A stretch of 64,000 nucleotides of DNA, taken from positions 124,001 through 188,000 of the forward strand of contig JAGCUU010000016.1 of assembly GCA_017962665.1 (NCBI GenBank). Reading direction: 5' to 3'. The notes under the pieces were generated by a model. The model was not told the origin of the DNA, ran no database searches, and saw only the letters and a program-made list of their open reading frames with translations. Position 1 is the stretch's first letter; every line of letters starts with the position of its first letter. This stretch comes from Bacteroidales bacterium (GTDB lineage: Bacteria; Bacteroidota; Bacteroidia; Bacteroidales; P3). Positions 7,981-15,645 of this stretch are shown piece by piece. The position numbers and the translations under genes are program-made.

Positions 7981-9032
7981 ACAATCTCTTGTATTGCATT
8001 TGATATTCGGGAGCAGTCGATGTCTTGTAATCCGACAGAGTGGATGGGTTTATATGAGTGAAGCGTATGTTTTTCGTAGGCTTGCTGGAGTTCTTGGTTA
8101 AAGAGTATTATTTGATTTGGCGCGTTAAGCTTGATAGATTCATATTCGTTGGCACTCATAACAACACAAGGTTTTTCGAGTTGAATGGCCAAGTGATAGA
8201 CAAAGGTGTTGACTGTTACGACGAAACTGCATCGTGAAACAACGGTAGGGTATTCGGACAGGGGATAAGTGTAGCCGTCTATTAATTGACAATTGACAGT
8301 TGATAGTTGACGGTTGATGGTTGTTATTAGTCTTTTATAGTTGCCGTTGAAGAAAATGTTGTAGCCTTTTGACAGGAGGTATTCTATAATGGTCTGTGTC
8401 TGTTGCTCTGAGAGTTTGCCCTGGGTGTTGCCGCCTTCAACAACGACTACGTATGGTTTGTTTAAGGCTTCGTCACGACTTTTGTCTGCAATAGGCAGTA
8501 GGGGTGGTCTATGTTTAAAAGTGGTTGGTAGAAGAAACCACTGGTTGATAACATCGTTATTGGCGGTTTCGTAGTAGAGTTTTGTGTCGCGAAATCCAAG
8601 TCCGTAATAGTGCTCTTTTGCCTTGACTAAATGCTTTAGATGCTTTGCTCTAAAATTTACATATACATTGGCTTGAAAGAGTTTGAAAAAAAATGATTCT
8701 ATCTTTAATGGGTGGTCGGGACTCTCGAAAGAACGGAATATGTCAAAATGGTTGCTTTGAGTAGGATCGTCAAGTTTCAATGCTAATGGTTCCCATTGAC
8801 ACATTCCAACGACGATAATCCTGCATTGTGATGGTGCATAGTGTTCACGAATGGCATCGTAATAGCTACGGAACCATAGATAGTCGCCCAATCCACCGCT
8901 CTCTGTAGTCAGCACCACGATAGGCTGACGGCGCAAACGCCACCACCATACACGGCAAATGTCCTTTAGGAAAGTGCCGAAGTAATGTGGGTGGTGTTTT
9001 AAGTATTGACGCAATGCGGAGATATTAGGCAT
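7968..9032 (-). CDS. GT9-like (heptosyltransferase-fold) glycosyltransferase with internal 7-bp repeat
   Basis: The 354-residue protein has the GT-B layout of ADP-heptose-type transferases. TTESGGLGDYLWFRSYYDAI near residue 42 matches the N-terminal GLGD loop. VVVEGGNTQGKLSEQQ near residue 196 matches the second nucleotide-binding domain, and VTVNTFVYHLAIQLEKPCVV near residue 268 matches the sDtg-HlA-lgkP region. Residues about 236-250 (TTINRQLSTVNCQLID) are encoded by six in-frame 7-bp repeat units, lying in a loop between beta strands of the C-terminal domain. The stop codon comes from another repeat array. The GT9 relationship is moderately sure; heptose as donor is not established. Confidence 0.7.
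   Translation of the reverse strand: MPNISALRQYLKHHPHYFGTFLKDICRVWWWRLRRQPIVVLTTESGGLGDYLWFRSYYDAIREHYAPSQCRIIVVGMCQWEPLALKLDDPTQSNHFDIFRSFESPDHPLKIESFFFKLFQANVYVNFRAKHLKHLVKAKEHYYGLGFRDTKLYYETANNDVINQWFLLPTTFKHRPPLLPIADKSRDEALNKPYVVVVEGGNTQGKLSEQQTQTIIEYLLSKGYNIFFNGNYKRLITTINRQLSTVNCQLIDGYTYPLSEYPTVVSRCSFVVTVNTFVYHLAIQLEKPCVVMSANEYESIKLNAPNQIILFNQELQQAYEKHTLHSYKPIHSVGLQDIDCSRISNAIQEIVFKL
8284..8325. repeat. 7-bp tandem repeat (family C, AGTTGAC type) inside a coding sequence
   Basis: Six units without gaps: AATTGAC, AATTGAC, AGTTGAT, AGTTGAC, GGTTGAT, GGTTGTT. Length is 42 bases, so the host reading frame is kept and a 7-residue protein repeat results (INRQLST, VNCQLID). Confidence 0.9.
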
Positions 9033-9043
9033 ATTAATTTAGG

Positions 9044-9133
9044 GAACACGAATTGCAATAATAATTAATTGCAAATCATGTTGAATATGATTTAAAAGAG
9101 ATTCGTTGGATTCGAGAGATTTGTGTTCGTTTT
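9044..9133. repeat. 9-bp-periodic inverted-repeat element (short copy)
   Basis: The left arm reads GAACACGAATTGCA. The right arm at 9099-9133 contains GATTCGAGAGATTTGTGTTCG, its approximate inverse. The arms have the same arrangement as the GxxExxY-containing copy at 10676-11135 but enclose no gene. Confidence 0.6.
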
Positions 9134-9371
9134 CTTGAACACGAATTACACAAATAAAAGGCTTTTGGGGCACACAAATGCGTGGAAATTAATCAAACTG
9201 ATACAATTTCAACAAATGATTATGATTGATGTTTGAAGTTTATTTTTGAATAATTTTGAACAAATTTGTAAAATTTGACTTCGTCTGTGCTGCTTTATCT
9301 CGGCAGAGTTCAAACAAGTTTGACTTTGCCCTCGACTTTCGCAGCTACCTCGCCTAAGGCGACTGAAAAAA

Positions 9372-9402
9372 CGAACACGAATTGCACGAATAACACGAAT
9401 TA
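9372..9402. repeat. 9-bp tandem repeat (CACGAATnn)
   Basis: CACGAATTG, CACGAATAA, CACGAATTA follow one another at the 3' end of the GT4 gene. This is a single arm of the inverted-repeat family. Confidence 0.7.
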
Positions 9403-9408
9403 TTTATG

Positions 9409-10668
9409 TCATTCAGTGATTTGCTTATTGTATAAAAGAATAAGGTCATTAACGTGTTTATTCATGTCTATTATTTTGCAATTTGATTGTTTGGGGTGAC
9501 TGATGTATTTTTTTATTGCAGTTGCAAGTTGTTCGTTATTATTGGGTTCTACTAAAATGCCATCACTCTCAGAGTGTATCTGCATCTCTGGACCGCCGCA
9601 GCGGGTCGCGATGACATATTTGTGTTGGGCAAGGGCTTCGCTGATGCTTAATCCAAAGACTTCAAGGTAGATGGCTGGATGTATCAGACAGTGATATTTT
9701 TTTATCAATTCTGTCATTTGCTCAAATGGCAGTTTGCCGTGCCAGATGATACGTTTGTCTTTGCAGTATTTCTTTTTAAGTTTACACTCATACCGTTGTT
9801 CTGACTTGTTACCAGCGCCACCAATCAGATGTAGTTCAATGTTGGGATTGTCAATCGAGGTGAAGGCTTGTAGAAGGACATGGATGCCTTTTACATAGTT
9901 GATGCGGCCAACGTAGTAAAAATTGACAGTTGATAATTGACAGTTGATAGTTGTGCTTTGATTACAAACAGTGTTTTGCGGAATGCCGTGGGGGATGACT
10001 GATATCTTTTCATGGGGGCAACCGTTACGAATAAGAGCTTCAGCTATCGCGTTGGATGGGGCGATGAAGTGTGTCGTGTTTTCACAGAGTTCATACCAAT
10101 CTTGAAGCTTTTGACTGACAATCATCCCAGTTTCGCCAATAGGGGAGAAGAAGGGTATGAAAGGCAGGTGTTTTAGTTTTTTCCCAAACTCGTTATAGCG
10201 TTTCTGCGAAATTCTTTTCAGTAGCGGATACCAGAACAATCCGGTCGGTGTATGGCGAAGATAACACTTTAGACAATGGCTATAATCTGCTGGAATATGG
10301 CATATTTCATCATTTGTGTTGAGCAGCGTTCCTGCAGGGCAGACGATGCCTCCGTGATGGGCTGTGACGACGCATGGAATGTTTAGCTGTTTGCAAACGC
10401 GTGAAGTAACGAGTTTCTCTCCGTTGGCGTGAACTATGTCGGGATGGATTGTGTAAAGTGCTTCCTGTAGTGTTGATTCATTGTTGACTATAAAGACATT
10501 GATGCCGTGGTAGTCTTTGACTGATGAATTCTGATTATTACATAATGAGATAACTGAGATTGCAACTTCTGAGTGATGTATAAGCTCGTCAACAATGTTG
10601 CGAACATACACCTGCCCCCCTCCATAGTCGGAGAAAAAATCACCGGAAGCCACAATGCAAACATTCAT
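9409..10668 (-). CDS. GT4 family glycosyltransferase with in-frame 7-bp repeat in the linker
   Basis: This is a 419-residue GT-B enzyme. The N-terminus (GDFFSDYGGGQVYVRNIVDE) is the glycine-rich acceptor-domain loop. VTAHHGGIVCPAG near residue 100 begins a Cys-containing segment (C, C, C-x2-C) shared with the GT4 at 22372. The C-terminal donor domain has YYVGRINYVKGI near residue 250 and EVFGLSISEA near residue 335, the E-x7-E motif of GT4. Residues about 238-250 (STTINCQLSTVNF) are encoded by five 7-bp repeat units and fall exactly at the linker before the second Rossmann domain. It is probably cytosolic; specificity is unknown. Confidence 0.88.
   Translation of the reverse strand: MNVCIVASGDFFSDYGGGQVYVRNIVDELIHHSEVAISVISLCNNQNSSVKDYHGINVFIVNNESTLQEALYTIHPDIVHANGEKLVTSRVCKQLNIPCVVTAHHGGIVCPAGTLLNTNDEICHIPADYSHCLKCYLRHTPTGLFWYPLLKRISQKRYNEFGKKLKHLPFIPFFSPIGETGMIVSQKLQDWYELCENTTHFIAPSNAIAEALIRNGCPHEKISVIPHGIPQNTVCNQSTTINCQLSTVNFYYVGRINYVKGIHVLLQAFTSIDNPNIELHLIGGAGNKSEQRYECKLKKKYCKDKRIIWHGKLPFEQMTELIKKYHCLIHPAIYLEVFGLSISEALAQHKYVIATRCGGPEMQIHSESDGILVEPNNNEQLATAIKKYISHPKQSNCKIIDMNKHVNDLILLYNKQITE
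9921..9955. repeat. 7-bp tandem repeat (family C) inside a coding sequence
   Basis: Five units: AATTGAC, AGTTGAT, AATTGAC, AGTTGAT, AGTTGTG, read in the minus frame of the GT4 gene. The encoded motif TTINCQLSTVN is nearly the same as that encoded at 8284-8325 in an unrelated enzyme fold. Confidence 0.9.
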
Positions 10669-10675
10669 TTTTTTT

Positions 10676-11135
10676 CGAACACGAATTACACTAATTTATA
10701 AATGATTATATGACGTAGACTTTATAAAACTATTCTGTCTTTTTCAAGTTCATAAGGACATCCAAAGTTCAGTAGTATTCCTAACTTCATTTTTGTAGCA
10801 TGAAGATAATTATACACTTGAGCGTGGTGCGCCGCATCCAATTCTGCCACAGCTTTTAGCTCTACAATTATTTTATCGTAACAAACAAAGTCGGCTCTAT
10901 AGGATTGTTTAAGTATTTGACTATTGTAATGAATAAATAATTCTTTTTCTCTCTCATAAGGAATGCCTCTTTTCTGAAATTCAATTTCAAGACATTATTG
11001 ATATACAGCCTCTAAGAAGCCATGACCTAAAGTATTATACACTTCGAATGCTGCTCCGATGATATTATAACTTTCTTCTTTATACAATATCATATAGATG
11101 TTATGATTCGTTAGATTCGAGATATTCGTGTTCGT
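10676..11135. mobile_element. Inverted-repeat element enclosing a GxxExxY pseudogene
   Basis: The left arm at 10676-10695 reads CGAACACGAATTACACTAAT. The right arm at 11105-11135 reads ATTCGTTAGATTCGAGATAT and then TCGTGTTCG, so the outer ten bases are perfect inverse copies. Both arms have a 9-bp period around CGAAT. Gene-less copies with the same arm pair lie at 9044, 11898, 16427 and 18508, so this looks like the fullest member of a repeat family, with the gene as cargo. Mobility is inferred only; no transposase and no target duplication were recognised. Confidence 0.5.
10722..11093 (-). pseudogene. GxxExxY family protein gene interrupted by a TAA codon
   Basis: Reading the minus strand from the ATG at 11091-11093 gives [20 protein letters not shown], then [11 protein letters not shown], then a TAA stop (10995-10997). 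The same frame continues CLEIEFQKRGIPYE, YRADFVCYDKIIVELKA and ends KDRIVL plus TAA at 10722-10724, 123 codons apart from the stop. The family, which has a PD-(D/E)XK-like core (ADF...VELKA), normally has Glu at the stop position (EAVYQECLEIEF), so a single GAA to TAA change explains the break. No internal start is close enough to restore the domain. The role of intact homologues is not known. The gene is bracketed by the inverted-repeat arms. Confidence 0.85.
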
Positions 11136-11149
11136 TTTTTTACTGCACT

Positions 11150-11860
11150 CTATTTACGAGTGCCGGTAATGCGCTCAAGTAGGTGGTAGAATCTTAGCAA
11201 TCCATTGCGGCTGCAGAAATAGTATAAGCGACTTTTTTCAGGGTAATCTAACCATGAACCTTGGCACCAGTGGATGGCACTTTTGTCGTAGAAACTATAT
11301 TTGTCGTGAATGTGGTCCAAAGGATAAATGGTCACGCCATTTGAAAGATTGTAGAGTTTGTTTTCGGAAGTGTATCCATACTTTTCAAGGATTGGCACTA
11401 AAGCATGGCAAACAGTTGTATGGTTCTCAGGGGTGTAATGTACATTCTGGTAGTAGTCCAATGCCTCTTTCAAGAATGGATGCCCTTTCTCAGAGCCCAT
11501 TATGGCGCACTCCAGGTCGTAATATGTAATATCGTTGATGTTGTACGGTTCTGTTCCGGTAAAGAACGAGTTGTTCAAGAACATATCAAACGATTTGAAC
11601 ACCTCGACATCGGAATCCAAATATATACCACCCTCAGTGTATAGTGCATAAAGTCGTACATAATCTGCAGCCACAGCCCAGCGTTTCGCAGCCATGCCCT
11701 CCTTTACGTAGGGGACGCTGTCAAAATCAAAGCTGTTGCCATCCCATAATCGTAGCTTGTAGTCGGGTAGCATCCGTTTCCAACTGTGTATGCATCGCTT
11801 TACAAGGTCAGGGTATGGGTCGCCACTGAACCAACAGTAATGGATTATTTTGGGAATCAT
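11150..11860 (-). CDS. GT32 family glycosyltransferase
   Basis: The 236-residue protein begins [20 protein letters not shown]. It has a conserved [19 protein letters not shown] segment and [15 protein letters not shown] near residue 88 with the DxD metal motif. The His-rich tail (IHWCQGSW) fits the Gly_transf_sug/GT32 family at its usual length. It is a paralogue of the genes at 5377 and 13905; this one has an ATG start. It stands alone between the GxxExxY element and a family-B 7-bp array, so its transcription probably depends on read-through from upstream. The acceptor is unknown. Confidence 0.87.
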   Translation of the reverse strand: MIPKIIHYCWFSGDPYPDLVKRCIHSWKRMLPDYKLRLWDGNSFDFDSVPYVKEGMAAKRWAVAADYVRLYALYTEGGIYLDSDVEVFKSFDMFLNNSFFTGTEPYNINDITYYDLECAIMGSEKGHPFLKEALDYYQNVHYTPENHTTVCHALVPILEKYGYTSENKLYNLSNGVTIYPLDHIHDKYSFYDKSAIHWCQGSWLDYPEKSRLYYFCSRNGLLRFYHLLERITGTRK

Positions 11861-11895
11861 TTAGATGTGTGATGTTAGATGTATGAAGTATGATG
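11861..11895. repeat. 7-bp tandem repeat (family B)
   Basis: Five units: TTAGATG, TGTGATG, TTAGATG, TATGAAG, TATGATG, starting immediately upstream of the GT32 start codon and abutting the inverted-repeat element on the other side. Confidence 0.8.
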
Positions 11896-11897
11896 TT

Positions 11898-11957
11898 GAA
11901 CACGAATTGAACGAATGACACGTATTATTTTTCGTACGATTTGTGTGATTCGTGTTC
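11898..11957. repeat. 9-bp-periodic inverted-repeat element (minimal 60-bp copy)
   Basis: It runs from GAACACGAATTGAACGAATG to GATTCGTGTTC. The outer arms are inverse copies with only about 30 bases between them. The distal end supplies the stop codon of the deacetylase-like gene. Confidence 0.65.
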
Positions 11958-12840
11958 ACTTTTTTGCACTCAAAGCTTTGTTGTAGTATTCGTTGGCAGT
12001 GACGAACTGGATATTTTCGATGGATGCAATTTCTTTAATCATTGAATGGTATGTGGAACGGCTGTTTTCATTCAGTAGAAAACGATAGTGAGTTCCGAGT
12101 GCTGAAAAGCCGCAAGAATCCAAGTCGTTCTTTACGGATTTAAGTAGTTTGTTTGCATCGACGCCTTCTTCGAAGGTATGCGAACCGAAATAGTGAATAC
12201 CATAACGGTTGTGTAATGGTTGCGATGTTTTTTTTCTTTTGTCTATGAAAGATTCGGGGTGTTGGATGTAGGTCTTTAGGGTTTCCCAACGGCTGTTGGC
12301 ACGAATTCGTCCGCTTGAGAATAGATGCATCCCGAGGCGGTTCATATAATCAATGACGGTGAGGTCGATGACATTGCCGGGAGGGATGAGAGTATTGACC
12401 GAAATGCCAAATACCTTTTCCAAATATTCTTTTCCGTCACGCAAAGCGGTAAACGACATTCTGTCGCCAAGCAGTTCGGCCCCAAACTCTGTATAGCGAT
12501 GGAATACTCCGTGCTGGGCTATCTCTACCATACCTTTGGCTGCCATATTTGAGAGATTTTCAACAAGTTCTTTGTTGTCACCGACAGGATGAACTTTATG
12601 GTATTCCGACAGTTCATTGGCTGTCGCATTTTGCTCCCAACGACGCAGGTTCTCAAATTTTTTTTCGTAAGGTATCTCCACGTCAAATATCTTCCGTTCA
12701 GACCCATGTGCAAAGGGAATAACAGCCAACGTGATGGGAATGGTCCCCCAGAAAGGGCCATAAGCACAACGCAGTTTCTCTACAGATGTAAAGAAATTGG
12801 TATCGTCGTCACGAAGGCAAATGTACTTGGCGTTGGACAT
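11956..12840 (-). CDS. Polysaccharide deacetylase-like protein (NodB/DUF2334 fold)
   Basis: The 294-residue protein has CLRDDDTNFFTS at residues 8-19, where the Asp run would give the catalytic base and metal ligand. AVIPFAHGSERK follows near residue 40 and EIAQHGVFHRYTEFG near residue 112, supplying the HxxxH zinc-site pair of carbohydrate esterase family 4-like enzymes. LIPPGNVID near residue 172 matches a further family motif. There is no signal peptide, so it probably acts in the cytosol or on the inner leaflet, perhaps de-N-acetylating a sugar of the lipid-linked unit as capsule-locus deacetylases do. The substrate is not known. Its TGA stop lies in a repeat arm. Confidence 0.75.
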   Translation of the reverse strand: MSNAKYICLRDDDTNFFTSVEKLRCAYGPFWGTIPITLAVIPFAHGSERKIFDVEIPYEKKFENLRRWEQNATANELSEYHKVHPVGDNKELVENLSNMAAKGMVEIAQHGVFHRYTEFGAELLGDRMSFTALRDGKEYLEKVFGISVNTLIPPGNVIDLTVIDYMNRLGMHLFSSGRIRANSRWETLKTYIQHPESFIDKRKKTSQPLHNRYGIHYFGSHTFEEGVDANKLLKSVKNDLDSCGFSALGTHYRFLLNENSRSTYHSMIKEIASIENIQFVTANEYYNKALSAKK

Positions 12841-12849
12841 TGATTTAGT

Positions 12850-12881
12850 AAAGGTTAAGGTTTAAAGGTTAACGGTTAAAG
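12850..12881. repeat. 7-bp tandem repeat (family A) including a stop codon
   Basis: Units AAAGGTT, AAGGTTT, AAAGGTT, AACGGTT, AAAGA. The TAA stop of the GT2 gene at 12876 lies within the array. Confidence 0.8.
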
Positions 12882-13823
12882 ATATTTTGTTTTCAGTAAA
12901 TTAAGATAGTGTTTATGAAAACGTTCAACACCTCTTATGCAAATAAAAATATACCAGTAAAGGTCTTTGGCAGAAGCGTGCAGATTGAATGACGGAATGA
13001 CGGTTTTTAGGTTTTCGAGCAATGGTTTGACATCCCAACCTGAGTGCTTAAGTTGCAAGTTCATCAGCCATCGGACATTATGCATCCATCGGCCAATCCA
13101 TTCGCTTTTTAATTCTTTATACAGGTATATATTTTGTAGTGTTGCAACCTCTGTATCAATCCAGTCGCTGGTTTTTGAAAAGCTATCGGTGGTTTGGATT
13201 GAATTTTCCCTGCGATAGTAGTTGTAACAACCAATGTCTGAAATGTAAAGGACATTGATATGTTGAAGCATCTGTAACACAAAAGTCTTATCCTCGTGGA
13301 CGTGGCCTTCACGGAATCGTATTGTATCAAACAACTCTCTCCGGAAAATCTTCATACATACAGTGTTGTCGATGGGAGAGTCCTTGTAATTATTAAGGAT
13401 TAATTCCTTTTTGCCTCTAAAAAAACCTGGCTTGTGATAGAACTGGTCGCCCCAGCCTATGCGTTTTGCAGGGAATTGCACTACATCTACATCGGGATGT
13501 GTTTCCATAAATGCGATATTTCCTTCGTATGTGTCAGGTTCTATTGTGTCGTCGGAATCAACAAAGGCGATGTATTTGCCTTGTGCAATCGCAATGCCAC
13601 TGTTTCTTGCACTGCTAAGACCTCCGTTCTCCTTGTGAATAACTTGAATGCGATTATCATTTGCCACATACAGATCACACATCTCGGGGCAGCGGTCCGG
13701 AGAACCGTCATCTACCAATATCATCTCCCAATCCTTCAGAGTCTGAGCCTGAATGCTTTTGACACAAGCATCAAGGAAAGGCTCGGTTTTGTAGACAGGG
13801 ACGATGATGGAGAGGAGAGGCAT
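12876..13823 (-). CDS. GT2 family glycosyltransferase
   Basis: This 315-residue GT-A enzyme opens LLSIIVPVYKTEPFLDACVK, then VDDGSPDRCPEMCD near residue 37, ENGGLSSARNSGI near residue 66 and FVDSDDTIEPDT near residue 87 (the DxD site). HEDKTFVLQM near residue 178 is the conserved ED acceptor motif. This is the classic capsular/O-antigen GT2 layout with a C-terminal extension of about 100 residues. It has no membrane helix. It lies between the deacetylase-like and GT32 genes, with 7-bp arrays on both sides. Specificity is unknown. Confidence 0.9.
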   Translation of the reverse strand: MPLLSIIVPVYKTEPFLDACVKSIQAQTLKDWEMILVDDGSPDRCPEMCDLYVANDNRIQVIHKENGGLSSARNSGIAIAQGKYIAFVDSDDTIEPDTYEGNIAFMETHPDVDVVQFPAKRIGWGDQFYHKPGFFRGKKELILNNYKDSPIDNTVCMKIFRRELFDTIRFREGHVHEDKTFVLQMLQHINVLYISDIGCYNYYRRENSIQTTDSFSKTSDWIDTEVATLQNIYLYKELKSEWIGRWMHNVRWLMNLQLKHSGWDVKPLLENLKTVIPSFNLHASAKDLYWYIFICIRGVERFHKHYLNLLKTKYL

Positions 13824-13885
13824 GTGTAAAGGTTTTTCGCTTTATTTAATTAATTTTAGGTGCTCAAGGCCTGCAAAGCAGGCAG

Positions 13886-13913
13886 AACGTTTAAAGGTTA
13901 AAGATTATAGTTT
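13886..13913. repeat. 7-bp tandem repeat (family A) including a stop codon
   Basis: Units AACGTTT, AAAGGTT, AAAGATT, ATAGTTT. The stop codon of the GT32 gene at 13905 is inside the array and the last residues follow in a poly-A/T run. Confidence 0.8.
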
Positions 13914-14633
13914 TTTTTTTATTTTTTCGATGAAACGATATAAAGTCATTAGGTCGTTTTTGCGGCAGAAATGGAAAAGCCGCCCTCTGTCGGAATAGTC
14001 AATCCATGAGCCGGCATTTTGATGGATGGCGAATAATTCGTTTACATTAGATGTGTCTTGATGCAGCGTGTTGGTAAATACCGATGTTGGATAGACGGTT
14101 ATTCCTTCAAATTGTTGTTGCCAGTTCTCATACTTGTAGCCAAATTCTTCAGCATATCTGCTTATAACGGCTGGCATTACAAAGTCTTTGCTTAAACGGT
14201 TTATATCGAAGATGTTTTCGTTATAAAAAGACATACACCTTTTAATAAACGGATGTCCTTTCTGCGCTCCCATAATTGCAGCTTCCATCCTGTAGTGGAT
14301 TTCATCGTTAATCATGAAGGCTTCTGTACCGCAAAAGAAATCATTCGACAGGAATTGGTCAAAAGACTTTTTCACAAGCACATCGGAATCCAAATAGATA
14401 CCACCTTCGGTGTATAGGGCGTAGAGTCGTATATAGTCTGCGGCAAAAGCATATTTTTTTGCGGCAAGAGCATCACGGGCAAACGGTACACTGTCGAAAT
14501 CAAAACTACTATCGTCCCAACACTTTATTGTATAGTCGGGCATTACTCTTGCCCAGCTGTCAATGCAATGTTGGATTGATTTGGGCTTTTTGTCGCCACT
14601 AAACCAGCAATAGTGTATGATTTTGGGAATCAT
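13905..14633 (-). CDS. GT32 family glycosyltransferase
   Basis: The 242-residue protein begins [20 protein letters not shown]. It has [38 protein letters not shown] and YLDSDVLVKKSF with the DxD motif, so it belongs to the Gly_transf_sug family. It is the third GT32 paralogue of the locus and is closer to the 11150 copy in the central [11 protein letters not shown] segment. The final residues are a run of lysines (KIEKIKKKL) followed by the repeat-supplied stop. A family-B array precedes its start. It probably acts on a lipid-linked acceptor in the cytosol. Confidence 0.87.
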   Translation of the reverse strand: MIPKIIHYCWFSGDKKPKSIQHCIDSWARVMPDYTIKCWDDSSFDFDSVPFARDALAAKKYAFAADYIRLYALYTEGGIYLDSDVLVKKSFDQFLSNDFFCGTEAFMINDEIHYRMEAAIMGAQKGHPFIKRCMSFYNENIFDINRLSKDFVMPAVISRYAEEFGYKYENWQQQFEGITVYPTSVFTNTLHQDTSNVNELFAIHQNAGSWIDYSDRGRLFHFCRKNDLMTLYRFIEKIKKKL

Positions 14634-14634
14634 T

Positions 14635-14660
14635 TTAGATGTATGATATATGAATTTATA
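14635..14660. repeat. 7-bp tandem repeat (family B, short)
   Basis: TTAGATG, TATGATA, TATGAAT, TTATAGT lie between the GT32 start and the GT2 stop. Confidence 0.6.
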
Positions 14661-15645
14661 GTTTTATAAGATTAATGCCAAACCAGCGCCAGAAGCGGAT
14701 ATAGGCTATTCCGTGTTTCCTTTGTCGACCACAATACTTGTACAAGTTGTTGTCAGTTTTTTTGAGCCAGCGGTTGTATTGTTTTAGTTCGTCATTAATA
14801 CCTTCAACGTTGCCAGCATAAACAGGAGACATCATCAGGTTGTAGGCTTTGAGTACTGTTCCTTGTACTGTTCCTTCGATAAAACTGAACAGATTGTGCT
14901 GTATTGTCGCAGGCAGATTATGGTAGAACTGCGTGAGGCGTTGACTCATTTTTATGTAGTCCTTATAGTGCTTTGCATAACCTTTGGTGCTGGTGCTCTG
15001 TTCGTCGCTGCCACGGAAATAGATGGTGACATTTATTGGTAAAACACAGATAGACTGAATGTGTGGCAAGGGGTAGAGGTTGTACTCTATGTCGCCGTAG
15101 TAACGGTCACCGACTTTGATATCGTTGTCGCGAAGCACTTGTGTCCGGTAGGTGATGGCGTGAATAGGGAAGTCCCAAGCAGTAGGGTATTGCTTCCAAA
15201 AGTCACTGAGAGACATTGGTTTGTTATAGATATCTCTCTGATAGCTATGGTGCTCGTATTTGTCTGTCGCTTTGAAATATTCGGTATAGTCGGTGGCTAT
15301 ATAGTCAATTTCATTGTCTTTGAGAAAGGCGACGTATTCTTTTAATTTCTCAGATGAGACCCAGTCGTCGGCGTCTACCTCCTTCAAATACTTGCCTTTA
15401 GCCTCGCGTATTCCGAGGTTTATCGCCGTGCCCCAGCCACCGTTTGGTTTGTCGATAACTCTAACAGTGTCGGGGTGTTTTGCCTCGTATTCTCGTAGAA
15501 TCTCCAAAGTGTTGTCCTTCGAGCCGTCGTTGATGGCAAGGATCTCGATGTCGTCGAGGATATCATCGACAAGCATCGAGTCAATACAGTTGCTGACACA
15601 AGTTGAGACGTTATAGCAGGGGATAAGGAAGGTGAGAGTTTTCAT
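14656..15645 (-). CDS. GT2 family glycosyltransferase
   Basis: I place the start at the ATG at 15643-15645, which gives MKTLTFLIPCYNVSTCVSNC at the conserved GT2 N-terminus. A longer frame upstream adds 26 residues from inside the previous gene and is not credible. Further motifs are INDGSKDNTLEIL, KPNGGWGTAINLGI and KEVDADDWVSSE (the DxD site near residue 93). The protein is about 329 residues and lacks membrane helices. Its start overlaps the stop of the YdcF-like gene by one base (TGATG), indicating translational coupling. The C-terminal 120 residues do not match a motif I know. The donor sugar is unknown. Confidence 0.87.
   Translation of the reverse strand: MKTLTFLIPCYNVSTCVSNCIDSMLVDDILDDIEILAINDGSKDNTLEILREYEAKHPDTVRVIDKPNGGWGTAINLGIREAKGKYLKEVDADDWVSSEKLKEYVAFLKDNEIDYIATDYTEYFKATDKYEHHSYQRDIYNKPMSLSDFWKQYPTAWDFPIHAITYRTQVLRDNDIKVGDRYYGDIEYNLYPLPHIQSICVLPINVTIYFRGSDEQSTSTKGYAKHYKDYIKMSQRLTQFYHNLPATIQHNLFSFIEGTVQGTVLKAYNLMMSPVYAGNVEGINDELKQYNRWLKKTDNNLYKYCGRQRKHGIAYIRFWRWFGINLIKL

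Larger units (their letters stand above)
9033..9408. other. Repeat-filled intergenic region
   Basis: No gene is visible. The left part (9044-9133) is an inverted-repeat element. A second arm starts at 9136. A segment near 9171-9205 matches the repeat at 1739-1790. The right end carries a TCGCC-TAA-GGCGA hairpin followed by a 9-bp-periodic CACGAATnn run at 9373-9402. Confidence 0.6.
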
